From the NCBI GenBank assembly GCA_001275005.1, contig JWZX01002843.1:1-23122 (forward strand): a DNA stretch of 23,122 bases, given 5' to 3'. Each line of letters starts with the position of its first letter. Positions within the stretch are counted from its first letter, which is position 1. Below are positions 1 to 8,331 of this stretch, piece by piece. Both the position numbers and the translations under genes were made by a program. The notes under the pieces are model-generated. The model worked only from the letters and a program-made list of their open reading frames with translations. It was not told where the DNA came from and did not search any database. The DNA comes from Chrysochromulina tobinii (Eukaryota; Haptophyta; Prymnesiales; Chrysochromulinaceae).

Positions 1-212
1 GTCTAGCTTTAGCAGGGACCGGGGTTTCGCGCTCACCAGGCTGCCTGTGTAGCGTTGATGATCTGCAATTCACAGTTTCAACGCGCGATCAGGTTTACGA
101 GGAGTGAGTGGACGGGCCTTTTGTCTCGTCTTATAGTCATCACCTTCTCCTCCCTCGGTCCTAACACTAAGCGGAGCCGATCGTGCATCGTCGTCTCGCT
201 CGAGCTCGCGTT
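1..212 (+). promoter_or_regulatory. 5' flank of the NUB1-like gene
   Basis: No gene is supported here. The stretch directly precedes the ATG at 213 and should hold the promoter and 5' leader. An in-frame GTG at 183 extends the reading frame by ten arginine-rich codons, but it is not a plausible eukaryotic start and the ubiquitin-like fold begins right after the ATG at 213. I see no clear TATA box. Confidence 0.3.
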
Positions 213-2454
213 ATGAGTGACACCATCACGGTCAAGTGCTTGCAAGGCTGGCGCGGCGCGGTTCAGGTGCCGTCCAACGCAACTGTCGGCGCCCTCGTCG
301 ACTCTATCGTGGAGGCAGCCAATCTCCAACAGCCGAGTGATGTGACCTCTTTGATAATCAAGGGCAGGCGCCTCGACCCAGAGGCAGTGCGCACAAAGGC
401 TTGCGCCGAGGTTGGTGTCGTAAATAATACGCCGATCATGCTGGTCATACGGTCGCCAACCGAGCGAGCTGCAGCCGCCGCCCAGGATATGCAGCTGAAG
501 CGCATGAGGGCGGTGGAGATGGCAGCGGCGGCCCTGAGCGAGCGCGTTGGGCTCGGGCCGATGGACGGTGGCGAGTACGAGCTGCAGCTCACCAATCAGG
601 ACGGCACCGAGATCAAGCTGGCGCCGACGGATCGCAAAGGTTTCTCCTTGGGGGCTCTGCTCCATGCGAAGGCTAAGGCTCTTCTGACCGAGCGATCGGC
701 GGAAGTCGTCGGAGCCCTCACGTCGGCGTCGATTGCTGACGCAGCCGGTGCCGAAGCAAACGCTAGTCCGCCCGAGCCAAGCGTAACTGACGAATCTGAC
801 GTGAGCATGGCCGAGCCAAGCACGCTGACGAAACCGACGGGTCCACCGACTGACGAATCTGACGTGAGCATGGCCGAGCCAAGCACGGTTGGTGTGTGCA
901 TGCCCGACACTGCGCCCGAGGCATCCGGCGAGCCGCCGGCAGCGATCGATGCTCTCACGGCGCTGGGCCGCGCGCTCGACGACGTCGAAGAGCTGCTCGA
1001 GCAGGCGGAGAGCGCATTCAGCCTCGTCAGTCCTCGTATCCTCGCGCTTGGCGACAACGCGGCATTGTGCCTCCTCGACTGTGTGTGGTGCTCCCTCCTC
1101 CGCCGACTGATCCGCCGTCTGCTCCGCCGACAGACGAAGCTGACGAAACCGACGGCTCCACCGACTGACGAAGCTGACGAATCCGACCACCGACAGACGA
1201 AGCTGACGAAGCCGACGGCGCGGCGCCCCGTCGGCGCGGCTGGAGGGGCGGGGAGCCGCGACACGGGCTCGACGGCAGACGAGGACGGCGCCGAGATGGG
1301 CGAGGCCGAGCGAGCCAAGGCGGCAACACGGCTTGGACGCGCCAAGGCCCTGCTGCGCGAGTTACATGGAGAGAATTTGCAGCGCCTTGCGGGCCGCGAC
1401 GATGCGGGACAGCACCGCGCCATCTACGTACGGCTGTACCTACTGCAGGGGGGGCTCGCCATGAGCGGCGGCGAACGCGCGGACGCGGCGTCGCTACTGC
1501 ACAAGGCGGACAATCTCCGGCGCGAGCTCACTCTGGGCCCGCAGGATGCGGAGAAGCTTTGCGCGCTCGTCGCCCTCGGTCTGACGGAGCACGCGGCGCG
1601 CGCCTCCCTCCCTCACCCCCTGATTGCCTCCCTAATTGCCTCCCTAATTGACTCGCTAATCAGGTCTGACGGAGCACGCGGCGCGCGCCTCCCTCCTCGC
1701 TTGCGGCAAGGACGTCGAGCGCGCCGCGACCCACGCCCTCCAACGGCTGGCCACCGAGCGCGCGCGCCGAACGCGACGGCGCGTCGAGCGCGACTGGGTC
1801 CAACGGTACGGCCGCACGCCGTACGGCTCTCCCGTCGACCACGAGGCCCTGCAGCAGCTCATAGGCTGTGGTTACGAGGAGGCTGTGTCGGCCGAGGCGC
1901 TCCGGCGCACTGAGAACGCGCTCGAGCCGGCGCTGAGCATGTTGTGCGAGCCGACGGGCCTCGAGAGCCTCCAGATGGCAGCAGTGCAGCGGCTGACGAA
2001 CCGCTTCACCGACGGCAGTGCCGTCGCGGGCGAGAGCAGCGGCCACGACGGCGGCGGCGGCGGCGGAGCCGTACCCTCCGCAAGCGTGGCGGTCTCTGAG
2101 ACCGAACTTGACGAAACCGAACTTGACGAGACCAAGGTGCTCCAACTGCTCGAGATGGGCTTCGAGCTCGCGCCGGTGCGCCGGGCGCTGGCCGACGCCC
2201 GCAACAACCTGCCCAACGCCGCCCTGGCCCTCTCCAACGGGCTCCTGTCGGCAACCCCGGCAGCCTCACCGCCACCGCCACCGCCACCGCCGCCGCCACT
2301 CGTCGATCGTTTGAGTGCGGCGGAGCACGAGGCCATCGCGGCTTCCGATCTTGCAAGCGCGGTGCATACGGCGGAGCAGGCATACCAGGAGAACAGCATG
2401 TGCGAAGAGGCCGCCGTCATCCAATTCCTGTTCGGGCAGCTCGCCGCCATGTAG
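213..2454 (+). CDS. NUB1-like (NEDD8 ultimate buster 1) UBL/UBA protein, two exons
   Basis: Two exons, 213-1578 and 1664-2454, give 718 residues (human NUB1 is about 615). The order of domains matches NUB1. A ubiquitin-like domain lies at about 3-80. A helical core at about 245-293 carries the NUB1-type AESAF, LGDNAALCLLD and VWC motifs. A second helical part at about 366-445 includes GENLQRLAG and AIYVRLYLLQG. Three UBA domains lie near 447-485, 513-550 and 611-650 (the last with LLEMGF). Known NUB1 proteins carry NEDD8 and FAT10 conjugates to the proteasome, so a cytosolic or nuclear adaptor role is inferred. The family assignment comes from motif recognition. Odd points are about 60 extra low-complexity residues between VWC and the next helix (about 294-360), a 21-residue repeat near 192-227, and a polyproline run near 655-670. 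The spliced frame joins UBA1 cleanly, whereas the unspliced frame ends at 1913. Confidence 0.8.
787..887 (+). repeat. In-frame 63-bp tandem repeat, array 1 (NUB1-like gene)
   Basis: A 38-bp block beginning CTGACGAATCTGACGTGAGC occurs at 787-824 and again, identical, at 850-887, a period of 63 bp or exactly 21 codons. It encodes TDESDVSMAEPST twice. The spacer begins GCTGACGAAACCGACGG, which reappears in the second array downstream. Confidence 0.85.
1129..1218 (+). repeat. In-frame 63-bp tandem repeat, array 2 (NUB1-like gene)
   Basis: A 27-bp block with GACGAAGCTGACGAA at its core occurs at 1129-1155 and 1192-1218 with one mismatch, again 63 bp apart. Bases 1139-1179 match 824-864 of array 1 at all but two of 41 positions. 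The array lies in the extra segment between the VWC motif and the next conserved helix, and encodes RQTKLTKPT twice. Confidence 0.8.
1579..1663 (+). other. 85-nt intron bounded by a 34-bp direct repeat
   Basis: The intron starts GTCTGACGG and ends CGCTAATCAG. Removing 85 nt joins the two NUB1 reading frames inside the first UBA domain (GLTEHAARASL followed by LACGKDVERAA). Bases 1578-1611 and 1663-1696 are identical, so the first 33 nt of the intron copy the start of the downstream exon. The rest, about 1612-1662, is built from a 12-bp unit like TGCCTCCCTAAT repeated two to three times, each with a CTAAT that could serve as a branch point. The splice call rests on frame restoration only; no RNA evidence is available. 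Confidence 0.82.
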
Positions 2455-2821
2455 AGAAGAGGCGCGTACAGTACGCGCGCGCCGTCGCTCAATTCACTTT
2501 GGTTTTTGGAGCGCGTGCATTCGTGTGCGTGCACCTCCTGCACAAGGGCGGCCCGCCGTCGTCGGTGGTGGATGCGCGGCGAGCGGCACCTACGCGACCC
2601 GTGCCCCAGTGAGACGAAGAAGATTCCGAGCCTCCGCCACGCCATCGGCCACCAAATTGCGCGCTCAAGCGAAGCATGGCGAAGCTGTCGCACGTAGGTT
2701 GGCGTTGCTTGTGGCTAGCGTGGTGTGGGGATATTGTGCGCGAGGACTTTCAGTTGGATCTCGGCTCCGCATGCTGCTCAAAAGCTCACGTGGCGCGGCG
2801 GCGCTGTGTTGAACAAGATTC
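2455..2821 (+). other. Intergenic: NUB1-like 3' flank and next promoter
   Basis: No supportable gene; the frames open here are carry-over from the NUB1 gene. A perfect inverted repeat, GCGCGTAC A GTACGCGC (2462-2478), starts 7 bases after the NUB1 stop. The second half should contain the promoter of the coiled-coil gene at 2822. Confidence 0.4.
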
Positions 2822-3925
2822 ATGAGCGGTGAGGCAATGAGCAAAGGCTCGCGACCGTACAACGCTTCTTTCTCGCTCGTCCGACCCGAGCTCGTCGAGA
2901 TTAAGAATACCATCCGCAACCTCAAGAAGGACGCGGAGATGCGCCTCACGCTTGACGTCGAGGCGCAGCAGTCGTTCGAGTTCCTGTCAGAGCAGGTGCA
3001 CGGCCTGCGCAAGGCATTTTCGACGCTGAGCGATGTGCTCGTCGAGGAGGTCGATCTGCTTCGCAACGAGGCGGCTGAACGGCATGAGGAGATGCAGCAG
3101 CGGCTCGAGCAGCAGGCCAAGGGCCTCAAGGCGGCGCGTACGGAGCTGACGCTGCTACGGTCGGAGACGCAGACCGGGCGCGCAGCGCTGCAGACCAAGT
3201 GCTCCGCACTCGACGAGCGCCTCGATTCGCTACAGGATGACATGACCGTACTCGCACAGGAGGTGGCCAAGGGTGGCAGCGCGCACCACCTGCTGCAGCT
3301 CGAGGCGGTGCAGCTGCGCAGTCAGCTCGACGAGGAGGTGCGCGAGCGGAAGGCGGAGCGGGAGATCGCTGCACAGCGCGCGGCCGAGCTGCGCGAGAAG
3401 CTCGAGAGGTTCGACGCGGACGCGCGCGCCTCGATGCAGGCGCTCGATGCAGACCTGGGCACGCTGCGCGGCCACGCAGAGAAGCAGCTCACCTCGCACG
3501 CGCAGGCCATCGAGGCAAACAAGGGCAAGCTGCTACAGTGTGCTCAGGCGATCGAGAAGCAGTGGTCGACGAGCAAGGTGCAGCAGCAGCGGCTCGAGTC
3601 CGTGCACTCGACCAGTGTGCTCCAGAGCCAGCAACTGCAGGAGCGCATCGAGACTATCAAGAAGCAAGACCAGCGCTGGCGGACCTCGCTCGAAGATACT
3701 GTCAAAGCCGTCGCGGCGGATCTGCAGCTGGTACAGGCGCATGAACGTGCCCTCGAGTCCGCGGTGAGTACTGTCAAAGTGGAGGCGCGCCGCATGATCG
3801 GCGACCACGAGGGCGAGACACAGCGCCAGTGCGACACGCTCGGCCGGGCCATCCATTCCCTCGCCGACACTCTAAACCTCACCTCGCCGCTCATCTCGGC
3901 GCCCGCGGCCACCCCACGGCGCTGA
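2822..3925 (+). CDS. Long coiled-coil protein, family not recognised
   Basis: A single-exon ORF of 367 residues from an ATG; a second in-frame ATG at 2837 is also possible. Almost the whole protein from about residue 20 to 350 is heptad-rich, charged and alanine/leucine/glutamine rich, with no membrane segment, signal peptide or catalytic motif, and a short proline-rich tail (SPLISAPAATPRR). This suggests a structural or scaffolding role in the cytoskeleton, but sequence alone cannot separate cytoskeletal coiled-coil families such as SF-assemblin-like or flagella-associated proteins. GTGAGTAC at 3764 looks like a consensus donor, yet the frame stays protein-like beyond it, so I keep one exon. 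A possible further exon near 4102 could belong to a splice variant. Confidence 0.7.
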   Translation: MSGEAMSKGSRPYNASFSLVRPELVEIKNTIRNLKKDAEMRLTLDVEAQQSFEFLSEQVHGLRKAFSTLSDVLVEEVDLLRNEAAERHEEMQQRLEQQAKGLKAARTELTLLRSETQTGRAALQTKCSALDERLDSLQDDMTVLAQEVAKGGSAHHLLQLEAVQLRSQLDEEVRERKAEREIAAQRAAELREKLERFDADARASMQALDADLGTLRGHAEKQLTSHAQAIEANKGKLLQCAQAIEKQWSTSKVQQQRLESVHSTSVLQSQQLQERIETIKKQDQRWRTSLEDTVKAVAADLQLVQAHERALESAVSTVKVEARRMIGDHEGETQRQCDTLGRAIHSLADTLNLTSPLISAPAATPRR

Positions 3926-4644
3926 CCCCGGGCAGCGCGGCGCCGATAGAAGGCACGTTGATTGCATCCGGATGGCCTGCCTTGCATGCAAGTGCTCACC
4001 ACAGCGCGGTGCCGATAGAAGGTTGCGAAGAGGAGCCACCGCGACTGCAGGCAGGCCGCCGTAGGGCGCGGGCGTGTCTCTCTGACCGTCTGCGTTCTCA
4101 GATCGACGCGGAGGAGACCCTGAAGCTGCTGGAAGGTGGCAACTCCAACAGGCGACGACGTCCTCAGTCGAGCAGCATTGCGTCCAAAGGTATGAAACTT
4201 GGAAAGGGGCGCTTTATGTTTATCATCTCAGCCACCCCGCACCCGTCCCGCGGGAGGTGCCCAGTCTTCCGTGTAAACCGCGGTGTGACTCAGTTCCCGA
4301 CGAGCTGTGTATGATCGCGGGTCGTCGGGCCTCGACGCACCCCACCGCGCCGCCCGCCGGCGCACCGGCCCACCGCGGGCCGCCAATCCCAATGCGGCAT
4401 AGGGAATGCGCCGCGCCGGCCGCGGGTCGGCTGAGCGTAACGGCTGAGAGGGCACGTGATTTTTCTAAGTTAAGCTCTAAGCTGGACTGCTCACTGGAGC
4501 ACACGGTTTACAAGCACAGCCACATACTCGCGCGGTTTCCAACTCAGATGACGCTCATAAACCTGCTCATGCTCTGATTGGCTCTAGCTCAGCCATTTGC
4601 GATAGGCCCACACGCTGCGTGATGAAACACGGATCCTGCTGCTC
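3926..4644. other. Convergent intergenic region with palindromes and a possible exon
   Basis: This lies between the 3' ends of the coiled-coil gene and the unknown minus-strand gene. It holds two perfect palindromes, CATCCGGATG (3965-3974) and CTTGCATGCAAG (3981-3992), set between two copies of GCCGATAGAAGG (about 3941 and 4011). At 4102 a strong acceptor-like stretch (CTGACCGTCTGCGTTCTCAG) is followed by an open plus-strand frame with protein-like content (IDAEETLKLLEGGNSN). I cannot place that segment in a gene. The remainder shows nothing recognisable. Confidence 0.4.
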
Positions 4645-5215
4645 CTACCAGGCATTTGTCACCGGCAACGGGTTTTGCGAGTTGGCCAGGATGGGCGAGA
4701 CCACTTCTATGGCGAGCTGTGACTGCAGCTGCGCTGGTGGCGTCTTGATCACCGACGCGACGCTCGAGAGCTTGGTGCACAGGTCGCGCCCTTGCTGGAT
4801 GTGTAGATTGAACAGCTCCATCTGGAACTTGATCCTGCGGCCGAGGCGAGGAGGCGCACGAGAGCCCGTCAGCGTGTTGCGCGCGCACAGCTGACGCCCT
4901 TCCGAGAGCGTCGCGCGGGCGGCGCACGCACTCTTTGAGCAAGTTCTCCTTTTGCGTGCGCAGCTTCTTCAACTGCGCCATCGGCCGCATCCAAAACTCG
5001 CCGTGCTTGCGCGTGAGCGCGCGTAGCACGGCGAAGTCCTTGCGGATCTCGGAGAGCTCCGCATCGAGGACCACCCAGTGCGACTCTAGCGTCGACACGA
5101 CGCCGGTCAGATCCACTGTGGGCGCGAGGGCGAGCAGGGCAGATCGGATATGGTTGGCATGTGACCACGGGAGCTGGCGGCAGGCGGCGACGCGTCTTCG
5201 GGCGGGTGCAATCAT
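4645..5215 (-). CDS. Small conserved-looking protein of unknown family, two exons
   Basis: Exon 1 is 5215-4932 and exon 2 is 4834-4645; splicing gives 157 residues. Without splicing, the frame degenerates after residue 94 into arginine/alanine-rich sequence, while the spliced product continues naturally (NLLKE then IKFQMELFNLHIQQGRDL) to a TAG after PVTNAW. The predicted protein is largely helical with heptad-like spacing at about 36-125 and no signal or membrane segment. I do not recognise the family; a small subunit of a coiled-coil complex is a guess. A 26-codon upstream ORF (5299-5219, starting MPPKGTPRVSSLYADS) ends three bases before this ATG, so the true N-terminus may lie further upstream through splicing I could not resolve. 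Confidence 0.68.
4835..4931 (-). other. 97-nt spliceosomal intron
   Basis: On the minus strand the intron begins GTGCGTGCGCC and ends CGGCCGCAG. It joins AAAGA to GATCAAG in frame (codons K, E, I, K). It is inferred from restored coding quality and good splice signals, without transcript data. Confidence 0.75.
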
Positions 5216-5683
5216 GGTTCAGGGCGCATCGTTGAGCTGCGGAAGCGACGCACTGTCGGCATAGAGGCTCGAGACGCGTGGTGTGCCTTTGGGAGGCATG
5301 AGGGCCACCCGACGTCCGGCCGATCCTCCTGAGGGGGAGGGCGAGGAGCGTGAATCAGTTCGAGAATCAGTCAGTCAGTCAGGTTTCGTCGCGGTCCCCC
5401 GCGCTCGTGAATTGGCTCGACCCACATGGACCTAGAACCCTTGCAGTCTTCAGCCCGTCACAGAGCCAGGTCTACTCCTCTCTCGACGGCATGCAAGGGT
5501 TCCTGGTGCTCGGGGCTCCGGATTCCAACAAGTTACGACACACACCAAGGACCCGCGGAACCCACGGGATCAACATCAAGACATGTCGCAATCACATTGG
5601 ATCCCATGATTGCGGACGGGAGTTGACACTGATCGCCCCAAGCACGAAAGGGCATCGGCGACTGGCTCCTAGCGGTGCGAGGC
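5216..5683. other. Intergenic: VWA-gene 3' flank and upstream of the small unknown gene
   Basis: No gene is supported. It contains the 26-codon upstream ORF 5219-5299 (minus), a short (CAGT)n run near 5368-5382, and an 11-bp perfect inverted repeat, GAACCCTTGCA at 5435-5445 with TGCAAGGGTTC at 5492-5502. Open plus-strand frames here lack protein-like composition. Confidence 0.35.
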
Positions 5684-8101
5684 TCAGACCGCTTTGAACT
5701 GGCATGTGGCCCCCTTGTACTCGGAGCACTTGTAATACGTGTAGACGGTGGCGTTCGAGCTGTTCATCGCCACGTCAAAGTTCTTTGGCGCCTGGGTCGA
5801 GCCCGCGTCAGACACGGCCCACATGAGGCCATCTGTCTCCGCCTGATATTGGTGAGTGTAGCCGCAGATGCCATAGTAGATTTTGCCCGAGGAAGCTGTG
5901 ATCTTGAACGGCGCCCCTTCGATCGTATCGGCGAAAGTGCACTTGGTGGTGCACTCGATTTTGCCGTCGATGGTCGACGTGACCTTGCCAGACATGTCGA
6001 GCTGGTCGATCTTGACAAACTCGCCCGTGGCCGTGCCGTTCGGGGCGAGCGTCTGTGGGGTAAAGACCGCCTGCCACTCCCCAAACGTGTAATTCCGGTC
6101 GACGCGGAGGCCGCGGTAGACGCCCTTGAGGCCACAGTCGCCCGGCACCTCGCACGAGGTGGTCTGGAAGTTGCCCGAGCACGTGAACTTGGCCGACGAG
6201 TTGCCTTGGTCCTTGCCCGCACACTTGAACTTGGAGACATTCGTCTCGCCCGAATACTTGAGATCTCCCGAGCACCATCCGCACGTCTGACCGAAGGCAG
6301 GACGCGCGGCGATGCACGACGAGCAGTTGGCGTACGGGTTGCAAGGATCCGACGGGGCGAGGCCATCCTTGGCCAGCGTCCGCTGCAGCTTGCGGCGGGG
6401 GGGCTTCTTCTCATCAGTGGCATTGATCTCGTCGATCTCGTCGAGAACACGGACGGCGGCCTCGGCCGAGACCGCGGCCCGCTGGACGGTGACTGGGAGC
6501 GGCGAGGGTAGGTGGAACCTGCAGTAGTCGCCATGCTGGCGCAGGGGCGGGTGGGGCGACGACGGCGGGTGCGGTTGCGGGCACGCGTTCGCGACGATCT
6601 GATCGATGATCTTGTGGAGATCCGCCCAATCATCGACCTTGAAGTAGTGCTGCGGGAGGGGGGTTGAGCACCACGACTGAAGCTCGACTTCGTCAATGTC
6701 GGGGCCGACGCCGATGCCGAAAATCTCCGCCTTGTCGACCGTCTTGAGCTGGTCGGTGATGACGGACGCGGGCTGGCCCTGGTTTTGCTTGCCGTCGGTC
6801 AGGATGATGACGAGGGTCCCATTAGTGTTTGGGCGGCGGTGCGCGCGAATTTCGGTCTGGGCGGTTTCGAAGCCGGCGTAAGTGTCGGTGTTCGACATCA
6901 TCTGCGGCAGGTTCGTGACGATGGCCTGGATCGCCGCCTTGTCCGGCGAGAGGCCGATCTCGAGCGTCGAGATCGACGAGAACTGCACGATGCCGATCTC
7001 AACCTCATCCTTGCTGATCGAGAAGCCGTCGATGACCTGGTTGGTGAAGGAGAGCGCCTTCTGCCAGTCGGGGGGCTGGATGGAGGCGGAGCCATCGAGA
7101 ACAATCATCACGTCGAGCTTCGCCTTGCACGGCGGCGGAGGGCCCGGCGGCGGCGGCGGCGGCACAGGCGTGCCGCCGGACGGGCAGGTCTCCAACGAGA
7201 TCACGGTCGCCGTCGTCATCGCGGTGTCGAAGTCGGACACCTCGGTGCTGGGGAGTTCTTCCTTGACGGCGAGCTGGAGGAAGCTGGTCATCTCGGGGTC
7301 CATGGAGTAGTCGGCCGCGAGGAAGCGGATCGCACCCTTGAGTTTGCCCGCCGTCGAGGAGACGGTGATGATGTACGTCTGCGCGGCGCCGTGCGCGATG
7401 GCCGAGGCGGCACCTTCGCAGAAGAGCTCCCAGCCGGTAGGCGTGGGGTACCAGATGGTGAGGTAGTTCGCGGTGATGTTGGCCACCCACTCGCCGGGCT
7501 GGTAGGCCTTGTGGATGGTGATGCCGCGCCAGATGCCGCGAATCTCGGGCGGCGTCGGCTGGGGCGTTGGGGGACAGACCGAGGCGCACGTCGCATTGTC
7601 ATCGTACTTCTTGCCGGGCGCATCGGGACCGACCTGCTTGCACATCTTGGCGGGCTCATCGCATTGCCACGAGAGCTTGCAGTGGTCCTGGCACACCTGC
7701 TGCGACGGGTCTCCAAACGGAGCCGGCGAGCACGTGAACGTCTTGTTGTCGCACTTGTAGGGCTGGGTTGGCGGGGGCGGGGGGGGCGGGGGCGGCTTCT
7801 TGCACCCCGCCTCGCACTCGGTCTTGTCGGGGATTCCACCGAGGGATTGCACGCACTGCGAGACATTCCCCTGGCTCTCGCACTTCCAGCCCGGCGCGCA
7901 GGTGTCTGTCTGGAAAGACTTGTCGCAATTAAATGTCTCGTGCAGATCGACGCATTGAGGACCAACCGTTGTCGGGAACGTTGTGTTGACCGCGCACCAA
8001 CCGCAGTCGGCCGAAGGAGTGCTGATGCACGTCTGGCAGTCTCCAATGCTGTGACACGGGTTCTGAGCGAGGAGGGAGACCACAAAGGAGACGAGCATCA
8101 T
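5684..8101 (-). CDS. Secreted von Willebrand factor A domain protein with PSI-like and GEW modules
   Basis: 805 residues from the ATG at 8101; the six codons upstream begin at TTG and are ignored. A signal peptide (MMLVSFVVSLLA, cleaved before QNP) predicts entry to the secretory path. In order: a PSI-like cysteine module (C22, C25, CGWC at 33-36), cysteine-rich segments to about 176 interrupted by a proline run (103-111), a first GEW module (about 189-306), a proline linker, a VWA domain (about 330-505), a basic linker, a second PSI-like module (about 586-650, CGWC at 607-610), and a second GEW module (about 659-792). The MIDAS metal site is visible as DGSAS (336-340), a threonine at 405 or 407, and TDG (435-437), so metal-dependent ligand binding is expected. 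Many NxS/T sites fit glycosylation. No membrane anchor is seen at the C-terminus, so it is probably secreted or wall-associated. Ligand and role are unknown. Confidence 0.85.
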   Translation of the reverse strand: MMLVSFVVSLLAQNPCHSIGDCQTCISTPSADCGWCAVNTTFPTTVGPQCVDLHETFNCDKSFQTDTCAPGWKCESQGNVSQCVQSLGGIPDKTECEAGCKKPPPPPPPPPTQPYKCDNKTFTCSPAPFGDPSQQVCQDHCKLSWQCDEPAKMCKQVGPDAPGKKYDDNATCASVCPPTPQPTPPEIRGIWRGITIHKAYQPGEWVANITANYLTIWYPTPTGWELFCEGAASAIAHGAAQTYIITVSSTAGKLKGAIRFLAADYSMDPEMTSFLQLAVKEELPSTEVSDFDTAMTTATVISLETCPSGGTPVPPPPPPGPPPPCKAKLDVMIVLDGSASIQPPDWQKALSFTNQVIDGFSISKDEVEIGIVQFSSISTLEIGLSPDKAAIQAIVTNLPQMMSNTDTYAGFETAQTEIRAHRRPNTNGTLVIILTDGKQNQGQPASVITDQLKTVDKAEIFGIGVGPDIDEVELQSWCSTPLPQHYFKVDDWADLHKIIDQIVANACPQPHPPSSPHPPLRQHGDYCRFHLPSPLPVTVQRAAVSAEAAVRVLDEIDEINATDEKKPPRRKLQRTLAKDGLAPSDPCNPYANCSSCIAARPAFGQTCGWCSGDLKYSGETNVSKFKCAGKDQGNSSAKFTCSGNFQTTSCEVPGDCGLKGVYRGLRVDRNYTFGEWQAVFTPQTLAPNGTATGEFVKIDQLDMSGKVTSTIDGKIECTTKCTFADTIEGAPFKITASSGKIYYGICGYTHQYQAETDGLMWAVSDAGSTQAPKNFDVAMNSSNATVYTYYKCSEYKGATCQFKAV

Positions 8102-8331
8102 CAAAAACGAGTCCAACAATTATGCCCGCACGGAGAGGATCTGACCGGAATCGCCGATAAGTTTGGGACCGCCCTTATTTAAATGGGAAGAGATTCTAGT
8201 GCTAAACGCTGGATGTTGATTGAATCTCGCTCCGGCAAAAATGGCTCGTGCGCAGGCATCCCTGACTCTGCGAGTGCGCGTGTTTTCAACTGTACATGTA
8301 GAAGTTGCCACAGGCGGGCCACATCTCGCAC
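8102..8331 (-). promoter_or_regulatory. Upstream region of the VWA gene
   Basis: The stretch separates the VWA start from the stop of the DUF493 gene on the same strand. An AT-rich element, ATTTAAATAAGG on the minus strand (about 8170-8181), about 70 bases upstream of the VWA ATG, could be a TATA-like element. This is motif inference only. Confidence 0.3.

Noticed and set aside
78-1190. Long minus-strand frame over the NUB1 gene
   Set aside because: It is antisense to conserved UBL and NUB1 core sequence, and its repeats (VSFVSRW) are the reverse reading of the 63-bp coding repeat.
1081-1240. An intron covering the low-complexity insertion in NUB1
   Set aside because: The frame is open throughout, and I could not find a donor/acceptor pair that clearly improves the protein; left as an in-frame insertion.
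3764-3771. GTGAGTAC consensus donor in the coiled-coil gene
   Set aside because: Heptad-rich coding continues in the same frame for another 50 residues, so no intron is needed.
6785-8182. 465-codon plus-strand frame
   Set aside because: It is antisense to the VWA protein; arginine/glycine-rich composition is typical of shadows in GC-rich coding DNA.
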